NCBI GenBank assembly: GCA_945878065.1
Contig: CAMDXA010000026.1
Coordinates: forward strand, 1-29,227
Length of the DNA: 29,227 nt
DNA from: Bordetella parapertussis
GTDB lineage: Bacteria; Pseudomonadota; Gammaproteobacteria; Burkholderiales; Burkholderiaceae_C
Reading direction: 5' to 3'
The notes under the pieces are model-generated. The model saw only the letters and a list, made by a program, of their open reading frames with translations. It made no database searches and was not told the origin of the DNA. The translations under genes and the position numbers were made by a program. Shown piece by piece: positions 1-7,821 of this stretch (within the stretch, counting starts at the first letter, position 1; each line of letters begins with the position of its first letter).

Positions 1-57
1 AATTTCAGGCTTTGCGCACAACCCTAGCCTGCGCTTTAGCTTTCCAAGGAAACAGCC

Positions 58-1149
58 ATGAGTTTGAAATGCGGCATCGTGGGCTTGCCCAACGTCGGTA
101 AGTCCACCCTGTTCAACGCCCTGACCAAAGCGGGCATTGCGGCTGAAAATTATCCGTTTTGCACCATCGAGCCCAATGTCGGCGTGGTCGAGGTGCCGGA
201 CACGCGTCTGGACCAGTTGTCTGGCATCGTCAAGCCCGAGCGCGTCGTACCCGCGATCGTCGAGTTTGTTGATATCGCTGGCTTGGTTGCAGGCGCGAGC
301 ACAGGCGAAGGCTTGGGCAACCAATTTTTAGCGCACATCCGCGAAACCGACGCCATTGTGAATGTGGTGCGCTGCTTTGAAGACGACAACGTGATTCACG
401 TGGCGGGCAAGGTCGACCCGATTTCTGACATTGAAGTGATTCAAACCGAATTGTGTCTGGCCGACTTGAGCAGCGTGGAAAAAGCGCTGCATCGCCATCA
501 AAAAACCGCACGCTCCGGCGACAAAGAAGCCGCCAAACTCGTGGCCATTTTGGAGCGTTGCCAAACTGCGTTGAACGACACCAAGCCGGTGCGCACCATC
601 GATTTCAGCAAGGAAGAAAAACTCGCGGTCAAACAGTTTTTCCTGATCACCGCCAAGCCAGCGATGTTTGTCGCCAACGTGGCGGAAGACGGTTTCGAGA
701 ACAACCCCATGTTGGATAGGCTCACCCAATATGCCCATTCGCAGCATGCGCCTGTCGTCGCTATCAGCGCCAAGCTTGAGGCCGAGATGAGCGAGATGAG
801 TGACGAAGACCGCGACATGTTCTTGGCGGAACTTGGCCAATCCGAACCTGGCTTGAACCGATTGATTCGTTCGGCCTACACCTTGCTGGGTCTACAAACC
901 TATTTCACTGCGGGCGTGAAAGAAGTGCGCGCCTGGACCATACGCGTAGGAGACACCGGCCCGCAAGCCGCCGGTGTGATTCACACCGATTTTGAAAAGG
1001 GCTATATCCGTGCGCAAACCATTTCTTTCGATGACTTCATCCAATTCAAAGGTGAGCAAGGCGCCAAAGACGCGGGCAAGATGCGTGCGGAAGGTAAAGA
1101 ATATGTGGTCAAAGATGGCGATGTGATGAACTTTTTATTCAGTTCCTGA
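58..1149 (+). CDS. ychF: Redox-regulated ATPase YchF (Obg-family GTPase fold)
   Basis: A complete 363-residue protein, the usual YchF length. The P-loop GLPNVGKST is at residues 9-17, followed by the [12 protein letters not shown] switch region and the DIAGLV...GEGLGNQFL segment. An NVAE motif replaces the classical NKxD, the change that makes YchF prefer ATP over GTP. The C-terminal part, from about residue 280 to the end, is the TGS domain. YchF binds the ribosome and is linked to translation and oxidative-stress control in the cytoplasm. The ATG at 58 is preceded by AAGGA at 46-50 with good spacing. The gene upstream lies outside the window (often pth in this group, which cannot be checked here). 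The downstream gene is convergent. Confidence 0.97.
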   Translation: MSLKCGIVGLPNVGKSTLFNALTKAGIAAENYPFCTIEPNVGVVEVPDTRLDQLSGIVKPERVVPAIVEFVDIAGLVAGASTGEGLGNQFLAHIRETDAIVNVVRCFEDDNVIHVAGKVDPISDIEVIQTELCLADLSSVEKALHRHQKTARSGDKEAAKLVAILERCQTALNDTKPVRTIDFSKEEKLAVKQFFLITAKPAMFVANVAEDGFENNPMLDRLTQYAHSQHAPVVAISAKLEAEMSEMSDEDRDMFLAELGQSEPGLNRLIRSAYTLLGLQTYFTAGVKEVRAWTIRVGDTGPQAAGVIHTDFEKGYIRAQTISFDDFIQFKGEQGAKDAGKMRAEGKEYVVKDGDVMNFLFSS

Positions 1150-1205
1150 CATATGTCACGCTCATGAAGCAAGCTTTTTTTGTCTTGCGCGTTGATGCAA
1201 GCTGC

Positions 1206-1679
1206 TCAAATGATCCATTGCCAGCCAAACACCAGCACACCATAACGAAGTGCTTTGCCAATGGCCATGTAAAACACACACGGCCAAAACGGCAGCCTTA
1301 AAAAACCAGCCACCACGCACAACGGGTCGCCTATCACGGGTAACCATGCGCCTAAACAGGCTGCGGGCCCAATACGCTGTAACCATTGCAAGGCACGCAC
1401 ATGGTGTGCTTGATCGAACGAAGGACGGCGACTGGCCCATAACCGGTCTGCGCCTACCCCCATCCACCAACCCACTGCGCCACCCATCGTGTTGCCTATG
1501 GTCGCCACACACAATGCCGGCCACAACAGCGATGGGTTCAAAGTGACTAAGCCTAATAAAACGGGCTCGGAACCCAACGGTAACAAAGTCGCTGCCAACA
1601 ATGACGCACCAAATAAAACGATCAACCCATACTCGGGCTGCGCTAGGTTTGTCAATAGGGATTGAAAAAAATTCTCCAT
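1206..1679 (-). CDS. YqaA-family (DedA/SNARE-associated type) inner-membrane protein
   Basis: A 157-residue hydrophobic protein with several membrane segments. The motif GSEPVLLGLV is followed by a glycine-rich helix (ATIGNTMGGAVGWWMG). The tail has ARRPSF-like polar residues, then WLPVIGDPLCVVAGFLRLP, which is typical of the YqaA branch of the DedA/VTT family. These small membrane proteins are poorly characterised; DedA relatives move undecaprenyl-phosphate or affect membrane potential. I chose the ATG at 1679 (MENFFQSL). The longer frame to 1721 would need a TTG start and adds residues unlike a membrane protein N-terminus. No convincing Shine-Dalgarno is visible. It is convergent with ychF and divergent from dusB. 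Family membership is confident; the function is not assignable. Confidence 0.8.
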   Translation of the reverse strand: MENFFQSLLTNLAQPEYGLIVLFGASLLAATLLPLGSEPVLLGLVTLNPSLLWPALCVATIGNTMGGAVGWWMGVGADRLWASRRPSFDQAHHVRALQWLQRIGPAACLGAWLPVIGDPLCVVAGFLRLPFWPCVFYMAIGKALRYGVLVFGWQWII

Positions 1680-1826
1680 CTGAGGCAGTGTAATTGTTGT
1701 GCGTGCAAAAAACCGATACAAAAACGCACAAATGTTCAGTGAAAAAATACATCAAAAAAACGCGTACAAAAACATTTCACACCGCTAGAATCGTGCCTCC
1801 TTTTTGAGCACAGCTATTGAGTCCAC

Positions 1827-2858
1827 ATGCGCATCGGTTCGTTTGAGTTAGCACACAACGTGTTTGTGGCACCCATGGCAGGTGTCACAGACAGACCGTT
1901 TCGTATGTTGTGCAAACAACTGGGGGCATCGTATGCCGTGAGTGAAATGGTCACATCGCGCAAAGATTTGTGGGACAGTTTGAAAACCTCGCGCCGAGCC
2001 AACCACGACGGTGAAGACGGCCCCATCTCGGTGCAGATCGCTGGCACAGATGCTGACATGATGGCTGATGCGGCGGTGTATAACATTCAGCGCGGCGCTC
2101 AGATCATCGATATCAACATGGGCTGTCCCGCCAAAAAAGTCTGCAACAAATGGGCAGGCTCGGCGTTGATGCAAGACGAAAACCTCGCCATGCAAATTGT
2201 GCAAGCGGTAGTGAATGCAGCCATGCCCTACGAGGTACCCGTGACGCTGAAGATGCGTACCGGTTGGCGTGCCGATCAGCGCAATGTCGTCTCGCTTGCC
2301 AAGCAAGCCGAATCAGCCGGTGTGCAAATGGTCACGGTCCACGGACGTACCCGCGAGCAGGGCTACAGCGGCTTGGCTGAGTACGACACCATTGCCCTGG
2401 TGAAGGCAGCGCTGACCATTCCTGTGGTGGCCAATGGCGACATTGATTCCCCACAAAAAGCCAAACAAGTACTGATGCTGACTGGGGCCGATGCTGTGAT
2501 GATTGGTCGCGCTGCCCAAGGGCGTCCTTGGATATTTCGCGAAGTTGCGCATTACCTTAGCCACGGCAGCGAGCTTGCCTCACCTTTGGTTGCCGAGGTC
2601 AAGCGTTTGCTCTTGCATCATTTGCAAGACCACTACAGCCTTTACGGCAAGCACCTGGGCGTGCGAAGTGCGCGCAAACACATTGCTTGGTATACGCATG
2701 GCCTGCCGAACGCATTGGCCTTTCGAAAAAGCATGAATGTCATCGACGACTGCGACCTGCAGTTGCTCGCTGTTGCCAATTATTTTGACAGCTTGGCCCA
2801 GCTGTCAGACCGTTTAGAGCCCATACAACACACATCCGTTTTGGAGACAAGCACATGA
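1827..2858 (+). CDS. dusB: tRNA-dihydrouridine synthase B
   Basis: A complete 343-residue FMN-dependent TIM-barrel enzyme that reduces uridine to dihydrouridine in the D-loop of tRNA. The N-terminal APMAGVTDRPFR motif, the catalytic-cysteine segment INMGCPAKKV, the KMRTGW strand, VHGRTREQGYSG and the phosphate-binding ANGDI and GADAVMIGRAAQGRPWIF segments are all present in DusB order. The ATG at 1827 has a weak TTGAG about 6 bases upstream. The stop overlaps the fis start by ATGA (2855-2858), the conserved dusB-fis arrangement of gamma- and betaproteobacteria. That coupling means this gene's promoter, in the 1680-1826 gap, probably also drives fis. Confidence 0.97.
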   Translation: MRIGSFELAHNVFVAPMAGVTDRPFRMLCKQLGASYAVSEMVTSRKDLWDSLKTSRRANHDGEDGPISVQIAGTDADMMADAAVYNIQRGAQIIDINMGCPAKKVCNKWAGSALMQDENLAMQIVQAVVNAAMPYEVPVTLKMRTGWRADQRNVVSLAKQAESAGVQMVTVHGRTREQGYSGLAEYDTIALVKAALTIPVVANGDIDSPQKAKQVLMLTGADAVMIGRAAQGRPWIFREVAHYLSHGSELASPLVAEVKRLLLHHLQDHYSLYGKHLGVRSARKHIAWYTHGLPNALAFRKSMNVIDDCDLQLLAVANYFDSLAQLSDRLEPIQHTSVLETST

Positions 2859-3088
2859 GTAAAAAGCAGATTGAAGAGGTGATTCGCCACAGCCTTGAAA
2901 CATATTTCAAGGATTTGCGTGGTGCTGAGCCCGATCAATTGCATGACATGATGATTCAGGTGATGGAAAAGCCATTGCTTGACGTGGTGATGAAACACGC
3001 CGACGGCAACCAGTCGCGCGCCGCTACTTGGCTGGGCTTGAACCGCAATACTTTGCGTAAAAAACTGACCGACCATAAACTGCTCTGA
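2855..3088 (+). CDS. fis: Fis-family nucleoid-associated DNA-binding protein
   Basis: A 77-residue protein, shorter than the 98-residue E. coli Fis but normal for betaproteobacteria. It has a helical N-terminal half (GAEPDQLHDMMIQVMEKPLLDVVM) and a C-terminal Fis/NtrC-type helix-turn-helix (NQSRAATWLGLNRNTLRKKL). Fis bends DNA and modulates rRNA, tRNA and recombination promoters during fast growth. It is translationally coupled to dusB by a 4-base overlap. purH follows after 43 bases in the same direction, so the three genes may form one unit. Confidence 0.94.
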   Translation: MSKKQIEEVIRHSLETYFKDLRGAEPDQLHDMMIQVMEKPLLDVVMKHADGNQSRAATWLGLNRNTLRKKLTDHKLL

Positions 3089-3131
3089 CATGTGTGACCG
3101 CAGCCTGACTGCACCCTAGAAAGTTATACCC

Positions 3132-4706
3132 ATGAACGCTTTGATTTCCGTGTCTGACAAGACCGGTGTTGTGGAACTCGCCCAAGCCTTACATGCATTA
3201 GGTGTCAAGCTGATTTCCACCGGCGGCACAGCACAGTTGCTGGCCGCCCAGGGTTTGCCCGTGCGCGAGGTTGCCGACTTGACCGGCTTTCCCGAAATGC
3301 TCGATGGCCGTGTCAAAACTTTGCATCCCAAAGTGCATGGTGGCTTGCTGGCGCGGCGTGATGTACCCGCCCATATGCAGGCCTTGCAAGACCACGGCAT
3401 TGAAACCATTGATTTGCTGGTGGTCAATTTGTACCCGTTTGAAGCCACCGTCGCTATGCCCGATTGCACGCTGGACGACGCGATTGAAAACATAGACATA
3501 GGCGGACCGGCCATGGTGCGCAGCGCTGCCAAAAACTGGAAGCATGTGGCGGTGTTGACCGATGCGTCGCAATACCAACCGGTGATTGATGAATGGCGCG
3601 AGCATCAGGGCTTGAGCGAGGGCACGCGTTTCAAATTGGCGGTGGCTGCGTTCAACCGCATCAGCATGTACGACGGCGCGATCAGCGACTATTTGTCTTC
3701 GCTGGACTTGGCCACCGAGCAACGCAGTTTGTTTCCGGCGCAAGCAAATGGCCGGTTCGTCAAATTGCAAGACTTGCGTTATGGCGAGAACCCGCACCAA
3801 CTGGCGGCCTTCTACCAAGACACGCATCCCGCGCTAGGTTCGCTGGTGACTGCGCGTCAATTGCAAGGCAAAGAACTGTCCTACAACAACATCGCCGATG
3901 CTGATGCGGCATGGGAATGCGTCAAGAGTTTTGACACACCGGCTTGCGTGATCGTTAAACACGCCAACCCTTGCGGCGTGGCCGTGGCCGAAGACGCTTT
4001 GTCTGCTTACAAAAAGGCTTACCAGACCGACCCGACATCGGCTTTCGGCGGCATCATCGCTTTCAATTGCCCGGTCGATTTGTCTACCGTGCAAGCGCTG
4101 GCGCAGCAATTTGTGGAAGTGTTGATCGCGCCGTCTTTCACCGGAGAGGCACTCGTGCAATTGCAGGCCAAAGCGAATGTGCGGGTGTTGCAAATTGCTT
4201 TGCCGCCCGGCGGCACCACGCCTTGGGATAACGGTTTGAATTTGCTGGATGTCAAACGTGTGGGCTCCGGTTTGTTGATGCAAACCGCTGACAACCACCG
4301 TTTGTCTTTGAGCGACATGCAAGTGGTGACCACCAAGCAACCCAGCCCCGCGCAAATGCAAGATCTGTTGTTCGCATGGAAAGTGGCCAAGTTTGTGAAG
4401 AGCAACGCGATTGTGTTTTGCGCCAACGGCATGACCATGGGCGTGGGTGCGGGTCAGATGAGCCGCTTAGATTCCGCGCGTATCGCGGCTATCAAGGCCG
4501 GTCATGCCAAGCTGAGTTTGCAAAACACGGTGGTGGCCAGCGATGCGTTTTTTCCGTTTCGCGATGGATTAGACGTGGTGGTGGACGAGGGCGCGACTTG
4601 CGTGATTCAACCCGGCGGCTCGATGCGCGACCAGGAAGTGATTGACGCGGCGAATGAGCGTGGCGTGGCCATGGTGTTCACGGGCGTGAGGCATTTCAGG
4701 CATTGA
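3132..4706 (+). CDS. purH: Bifunctional AICAR formyltransferase / IMP cyclohydrolase
   Basis: A complete 524-residue enzyme of the normal PurH length that carries out the last two steps of de novo IMP synthesis. The N-terminal MGS-like IMP cyclohydrolase domain begins [18 protein letters not shown] and includes [15 protein letters not shown]. The C-terminal AICAR transformylase domain holds the [11 protein letters not shown] motif (Lys-His catalytic pair), [20 protein letters not shown] and the terminal [11 protein letters not shown] and [11 protein letters not shown] segments. The upstream sequence has only a weak AGAAAG as ribosome-binding site. It follows fis on the same strand, and a repeat cluster lies immediately downstream, before a convergent gene. 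Confidence 0.98.
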   Translation: MNALISVSDKTGVVELAQALHALGVKLISTGGTAQLLAAQGLPVREVADLTGFPEMLDGRVKTLHPKVHGGLLARRDVPAHMQALQDHGIETIDLLVVNLYPFEATVAMPDCTLDDAIENIDIGGPAMVRSAAKNWKHVAVLTDASQYQPVIDEWREHQGLSEGTRFKLAVAAFNRISMYDGAISDYLSSLDLATEQRSLFPAQANGRFVKLQDLRYGENPHQLAAFYQDTHPALGSLVTARQLQGKELSYNNIADADAAWECVKSFDTPACVIVKHANPCGVAVAEDALSAYKKAYQTDPTSAFGGIIAFNCPVDLSTVQALAQQFVEVLIAPSFTGEALVQLQAKANVRVLQIALPPGGTTPWDNGLNLLDVKRVGSGLLMQTADNHRLSLSDMQVVTTKQPSPAQMQDLLFAWKVAKFVKSNAIVFCANGMTMGVGAGQMSRLDSARIAAIKAGHAKLSLQNTVVASDAFFPFRDGLDVVVDEGATCVIQPGGSMRDQEVIDAANERGVAMVFTGVRHFRH

Positions 4707-4734
4707 GGCATTACTGTCAAAGCATGATGAGCAC

Positions 4735-4780
4735 TTTTAATCGGGGTCAGGTTCCAATTTTAATCGGGGTCAGGTTCCAA
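4735..4780. repeat. Two tandem 23-bp units with GGGGTCAGGTTCC core
   Basis: Two perfect direct copies of a 23-bp unit, at 4735-4757 and 4758-4780, each of the form TTTTAATC-GGGGTCAGGTTCC-AA. They lie between the purH stop and the stop codon of the convergent PagP-like gene, which falls in the AT-rich run just after the second copy. The same core recurs at 13132-13144 and inverted twice more near 13165-13200. This looks like a dispersed REP-type intergenic element; no transposase gene is in the window. Confidence 0.9.
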
Positions 4781-4784
4781 TTAA

Positions 4785-5291
4785 TTAATTGACTTTCAGC
4801 TTCAACTGAAAACTGACCGCACCATACAAGCGATCTTTCAGCGGCGGCACCAAGGCGATATTCAAACCGAAACGCTCTCCCTCGACGGTGATCACCGGCA
4901 ATATTGCGGGAAACCATCCGCCGTCGAAGGCATTCGGGTAACCATTGAACGTACCGCCGACCACGCCCGCTTTCCATCGGTCCCAGTGAAAGGGCAGGTA
5001 ATAAGCGCCTGCATAGTTCGAATATGCATTGTTGCTGTTGATGAATCTACCAGCGGTGACTGACCAGTTTTCATTCAGCGTCGCTTCTAGCCCCAAACCT
5101 AGGTTGTTGTTGCGAAAGCCTTTGTCGGTATCAAAATGCACCGAATAAAAACCAGCATTTAGCCAGAGTGTGTGATGGCTGTCTTTGACCGGATTTTCTG
5201 TGCGCTCTTGAGCGAGTAAAGCCCGGGGCGTCCACAGAACGAGAAACACGCCAGCCATCAGCGTCATTAAGGACAAACGCCTTTTCAGCAC
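4785..5291 (-). CDS. PagP-like outer-membrane beta-barrel protein
   Basis: With the GTG at 5291 the product is 168 residues and begins with a credible Sec signal peptide (MLKRRLSLMTLMAGVFLVLW, cleavage after ALLA). The ATG at 5267 is an alternative that loses the basic n-region; neither start has a clear Shine-Dalgarno. The mature part alternates aromatic and small residues like a small beta-barrel. Its later half (WFPAILPVITVEGERFG, then YGAVSFQLKL at the C-terminus) resembles the PagP pattern of a PLPVLLPLASVGYG-type strand and an aromatic last strand. A segment FINSNNAYSNYAG aligns by eye with the FKDSWNKWEPIAG catalytic segment of PagP, with Asn in place of Asp. PagP transfers palmitate to lipid A. 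Whether this homologue does so is uncertain. It follows hemL on the same strand after about 46 bases. Confidence 0.6.
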   Translation of the reverse strand: MLKRRLSLMTLMAGVFLVLWTPRALLAQERTENPVKDSHHTLWLNAGFYSVHFDTDKGFRNNNLGLGLEATLNENWSVTAGRFINSNNAYSNYAGAYYLPFHWDRWKAGVVGGTFNGYPNAFDGGWFPAILPVITVEGERFGLNIALVPPLKDRLYGAVSFQLKLKVN

Positions 5292-5337
5292 ATGCAGGAA
5301 AACGGAGAGTTTGTTTTGAAGGGTCGTTGCACGCAAA

Positions 5338-6633
5338 TCAGAGACTGGCAAATACATCTGCCGCAGCTTGCACCGTGTCAGCAATGTCTTGCGCAGTATG
5401 CGCACCGCTGACAAAACCTGCTTCGTACAAAGCTGGTGCGATGTACACACCACGGTCGAGCAAACCATGGAACAGTTTATTGAACTTCGGGCTGTCGCTG
5501 GTCATCACCTTGGCGTAGTTTTGCGGTAACTCTGGAAGCAGGAAAAAGCCGAACATCCCGCCTTGGCAATCGGCACTGAAAGGCACCCCGGCTTTGGCTG
5601 CGGCTTGTGTCAAACCATCGACCAGCGAGCGGGTTGTGGCGGACAAAGCATCGAAGAAACCGGGTTTGGAAATTTCGTGCAAAGTGGCCAAACCGCAAGC
5701 CGTGGCCACCGGGTTGCCGCTGAGCGTACCGGCTTGGTAAACGGGGCCCAGAGGCGCGAGTTGTTCCATGACGGCGCGTTTGCCACCGAAAGCCGCGAGC
5801 GGCATGCCGCCGCCAATCACTTTGCCCAACACCGTCACATCAGGTTCAAAGCCGGGAATGGATTTGGCATACACGCTTTGTGCGCTGCCCAGTGCCACTC
5901 GACAGCCAGTCATCACCTCATCAAACACCAGCAGGGCACCGTGTTGTGTGCAAAGTTCGCGGCAGCGTTTCATGAACGGGACGCTGGCGCGCACAAAATT
6001 CATATTGCCTGCGATGGGTTCGATCATCAAACAAGCGAGTTCTTTGCCGTGAATCGCAAATGCTTCTTCCAGTTGCGGGATGTTGTTGTACTCGAGCACC
6101 AAGGTGTGTTGCACCACCTCGGGCGGCACACCGGCACTGGTCGGGTTACCGAAAGTGGCCAGACCCGAACCGGCTTTCACCAGCAAAGCGTCCGCATGGC
6201 CGTGGTAACAACCTTCGAACTTGATGATCTTGCTGCGCCCGGTGGCCCCGCGTGCCAAACGCAATGCGCTCATGCCGGCTTCTGTGCCGGAGCTGACCAG
6301 TCGCACCATGTCCATGGAAGGCATGAGTTTGATCAGCGCTTCGACCAGCTGTATTTCCCGCTCTGTCGGTGCGCCGAAAGAAAAACCGTCGAGCGCTGCT
6401 TTTTGCACCGCTTCCAGCACTGCCGGATGGCCGTGGCCCAAAATCATCGGCCCCCAAGAACCGATGTAATCGATATAGCGTTTGTCGTTCGCGTCCCAGA
6501 AATACGCGCCTTGCGCACGTTTGACAAAACGCGGTGTGCCGCCGACCGCACGAAATGCACGGACGGGCGAATTGACGCCGCCGGGGATGACTTGGCGGGC
6601 TCGGTCGAACAAAGTTTGGTTGAGATCAGTCAT
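5338..6633 (-). CDS. hemL: Glutamate-1-semialdehyde 2,1-aminomutase
   Basis: A 431-residue PLP enzyme that converts glutamate-1-semialdehyde to 5-aminolevulinate, the committed C5-pathway step to tetrapyrroles. It opens with the family N-terminus [20 protein letters not shown] and contains [16 protein letters not shown], the YHGHAD motif and LVFDEVMTG. The PLP lysine is K271 in [17 protein letters not shown], and GTLSGNPVA follows. The usual MTGFRV is MTGCRV here. The open frame runs on upstream across the kinase gene, but the family N-terminus fixes the ATG at 6633. It is 28 bases downstream of the kinase gene on the same strand. No strong ribosome-binding site is visible. Confidence 0.97.
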   Translation of the reverse strand: MTDLNQTLFDRARQVIPGGVNSPVRAFRAVGGTPRFVKRAQGAYFWDANDKRYIDYIGSWGPMILGHGHPAVLEAVQKAALDGFSFGAPTEREIQLVEALIKLMPSMDMVRLVSSGTEAGMSALRLARGATGRSKIIKFEGCYHGHADALLVKAGSGLATFGNPTSAGVPPEVVQHTLVLEYNNIPQLEEAFAIHGKELACLMIEPIAGNMNFVRASVPFMKRCRELCTQHGALLVFDEVMTGCRVALGSAQSVYAKSIPGFEPDVTVLGKVIGGGMPLAAFGGKRAVMEQLAPLGPVYQAGTLSGNPVATACGLATLHEISKPGFFDALSATTRSLVDGLTQAAAKAGVPFSADCQGGMFGFFLLPELPQNYAKVMTSDSPKFNKLFHGLLDRGVYIAPALYEAGFVSGAHTAQDIADTVQAAADVFASL

Positions 6634-6661
6634 GGTTGTGAATGAGTGATGTTGAAAAAAA

Positions 6662-7576
6662 TCAATGGCGGGTGTCGTGGCCAGGCAGGAAATCTTCGCT
6701 GCTGGTGTGTTCATCCGCCTCGTCGGCATCATCGGGTGCTTGCGCCCAGAACAATCGGTCTGCCAAGGCATGTCCCATGCCGGGACGAAAGCCTGCGTCA
6801 AGTGCGCCATCAAGGTAACTGAAGGCTTCTGCGACAGAGGCTTCAAGGTCGTCGCCCATGGCCAGCAGTCCTGCCACGGTGGCGCTGAGTGTGTCGCCCG
6901 CGCCGGTGAACACCGCGTCAAAACGTTCAATCGTTTCGCTGACCATGACCGACAGGGGGGTGGCCAAGGCATTTTCGATATGTTGGTTGCCTTGAGGCAG
7001 TCCGGTGACCAAGGTGTAAGGCACGCCTTTTTCTGCAGCGGCTTTGGCCAGGTCCCGCGCGGTGGGTGTGCGTTCGCTGCCCCATTCCGGTAACAACCAG
7101 CGCCACAGCGTGGAATGGTTGCCCACCAGCAAGGTGGTTTGCGGCAGCAGCAATTCCATGAACGCATCTTGGTAGGCCTCGATCGGATCGTCCTGCCACC
7201 AGGAGAGGCTGGGCATGTAAGCAACCACCGGCACATCCGGGTAATCGGTACACAACTCTGCAATCACGGACACAATTTCAGGCGTTCCGCAAAAACCCAC
7301 TTTGATGACTTGCACGGAGATGTCTTCCAGCACATGGCGGGCTTGGTCGTCCACAGCATCTTCGTCCATAGCCACATGGTCAAAGGTTTCTGCGGTATCC
7401 CGCAAATAGCTGCCAGTTGAAATTGCCAACACATGTGTACCGACCGAGGACATGGCCAAAATATCAGCGGTCAGTCCGCCCGCGCCGCTGGGGTCGTTGC
7501 TGTTGAAAGTCAGCGCACAAGGATGCGCCATTTCGGGTGTCTGGCCTTCGTCTGTGAGCGTGATGAGTTGATTCAT
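6662..7576 (-). CDS. ThiD-like ribokinase-fold kinase (hydroxymethylpyrimidine kinase family, substrate uncertain)
   Basis: A 304-residue PfkB/ribokinase-fold protein. Its start resembles ThiD ([31 protein letters not shown]), so automatic annotation would call it hydroxymethylpyrimidine/phosphomethylpyrimidine kinase. Several ThiD hallmarks are altered. The GTGCT anion-hole motif with its cysteine reads GAGDT at residues 225-229, with Asp228 as in pyridoxal kinase or ribokinase. The VVDPV motif is replaced by [11 protein letters not shown] (about 117-127), and the QNT substrate motif by YLRDT. The tail is acidic. It lies upstream of hemL on the same strand and is divergent from the rubredoxin, a layout I associate with Burkholderiales. 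A PLP or pyrimidine substrate is possible. The fold is confident; the exact substrate is not. Confidence 0.85.
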   Translation of the reverse strand: MNQLITLTDEGQTPEMAHPCALTFNSNDPSGAGGLTADILAMSSVGTHVLAISTGSYLRDTAETFDHVAMDEDAVDDQARHVLEDISVQVIKVGFCGTPEIVSVIAELCTDYPDVPVVAYMPSLSWWQDDPIEAYQDAFMELLLPQTTLLVGNHSTLWRWLLPEWGSERTPTARDLAKAAAEKGVPYTLVTGLPQGNQHIENALATPLSVMVSETIERFDAVFTGAGDTLSATVAGLLAMGDDLEASVAEAFSYLDGALDAGFRPGMGHALADRLFWAQAPDDADEADEHTSSEDFLPGHDTRH

Positions 7577-7638
7577 GGCCGTCTATACTTTGAATCATTC
7601 TATGCCACGCTTTTAAACAGGGCGTGACGCTTTCAACC

Positions 7639-7821
7639 ATGGGAAACAACGCTGTGAACAAAACTTGGATGTGCCTGATTTGTGGCTGGATTTACGACGA
7701 GGCAGCCGGGGCTCCTGACGAAGGCATCGCTCCCGGCACGCCTTGGGAACAAGTGCCCATGAACTGGACTTGCCCTGAATGCGGCGCACGCAAAGAAGAC
7801 TTTGAAATGGTGCAGATTTAA
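7639..7821 (+). CDS. Rubredoxin
   Basis: A small one-iron electron-transfer protein with the two classic knuckles, CLICG and CPECGAR, and the conserved WIYDEAAG...PGTPWEQVPMNWTCPEC framework. It acts in the cytoplasm, passing electrons to oxygen-detoxifying or hydroxylase partners that are not identified here. The start is ambiguous: ATG at 7639 gives 60 residues. A GTG at 7654, with GGGAAA about 8 bases upstream, would give VNKTWMCL, close to the compact N-terminus common in rubredoxins. A GTG at 7624 is also open. It is divergent from the ThiD-like gene. Its TAA stop interlocks with the stop of the photolyase gene on the other strand in a TTAA. Confidence 0.92.
   Translation: MGNNAVNKTWMCLICGWIYDEAAGAPDEGIAPGTPWEQVPMNWTCPECGARKEDFEMVQI

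Noticed and set aside
1150..1205. Terminator in the T-rich ychF/YqaA junction
   Set aside because: There is a T7 run, but the preceding dyad is too short and imperfect to support a call.
1162..1755. 197-codon frame on the minus strand over the YqaA-type gene
   Set aside because: An alternative frame without hydrophobic segments; the YqaA-like frame has clear family motifs.
4735..4780. Possible CRISPR array
   Set aside because: Only two directly abutting copies with no spacers and no cas genes in the window.
5563..6645. 360-codon open frame antisense to hemL
   Set aside because: It mirrors the hemL coding strand, the translation is rich in His, Gln, Arg and Cys with no family motif, and hemL is intact.
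6634..7263. N-terminal extension of the hemL frame
   Set aside because: It overlaps the ThiD-like gene in another frame and reads as Pro/Trp/Arg-rich shadow sequence; HemL begins at 6633 by homology.
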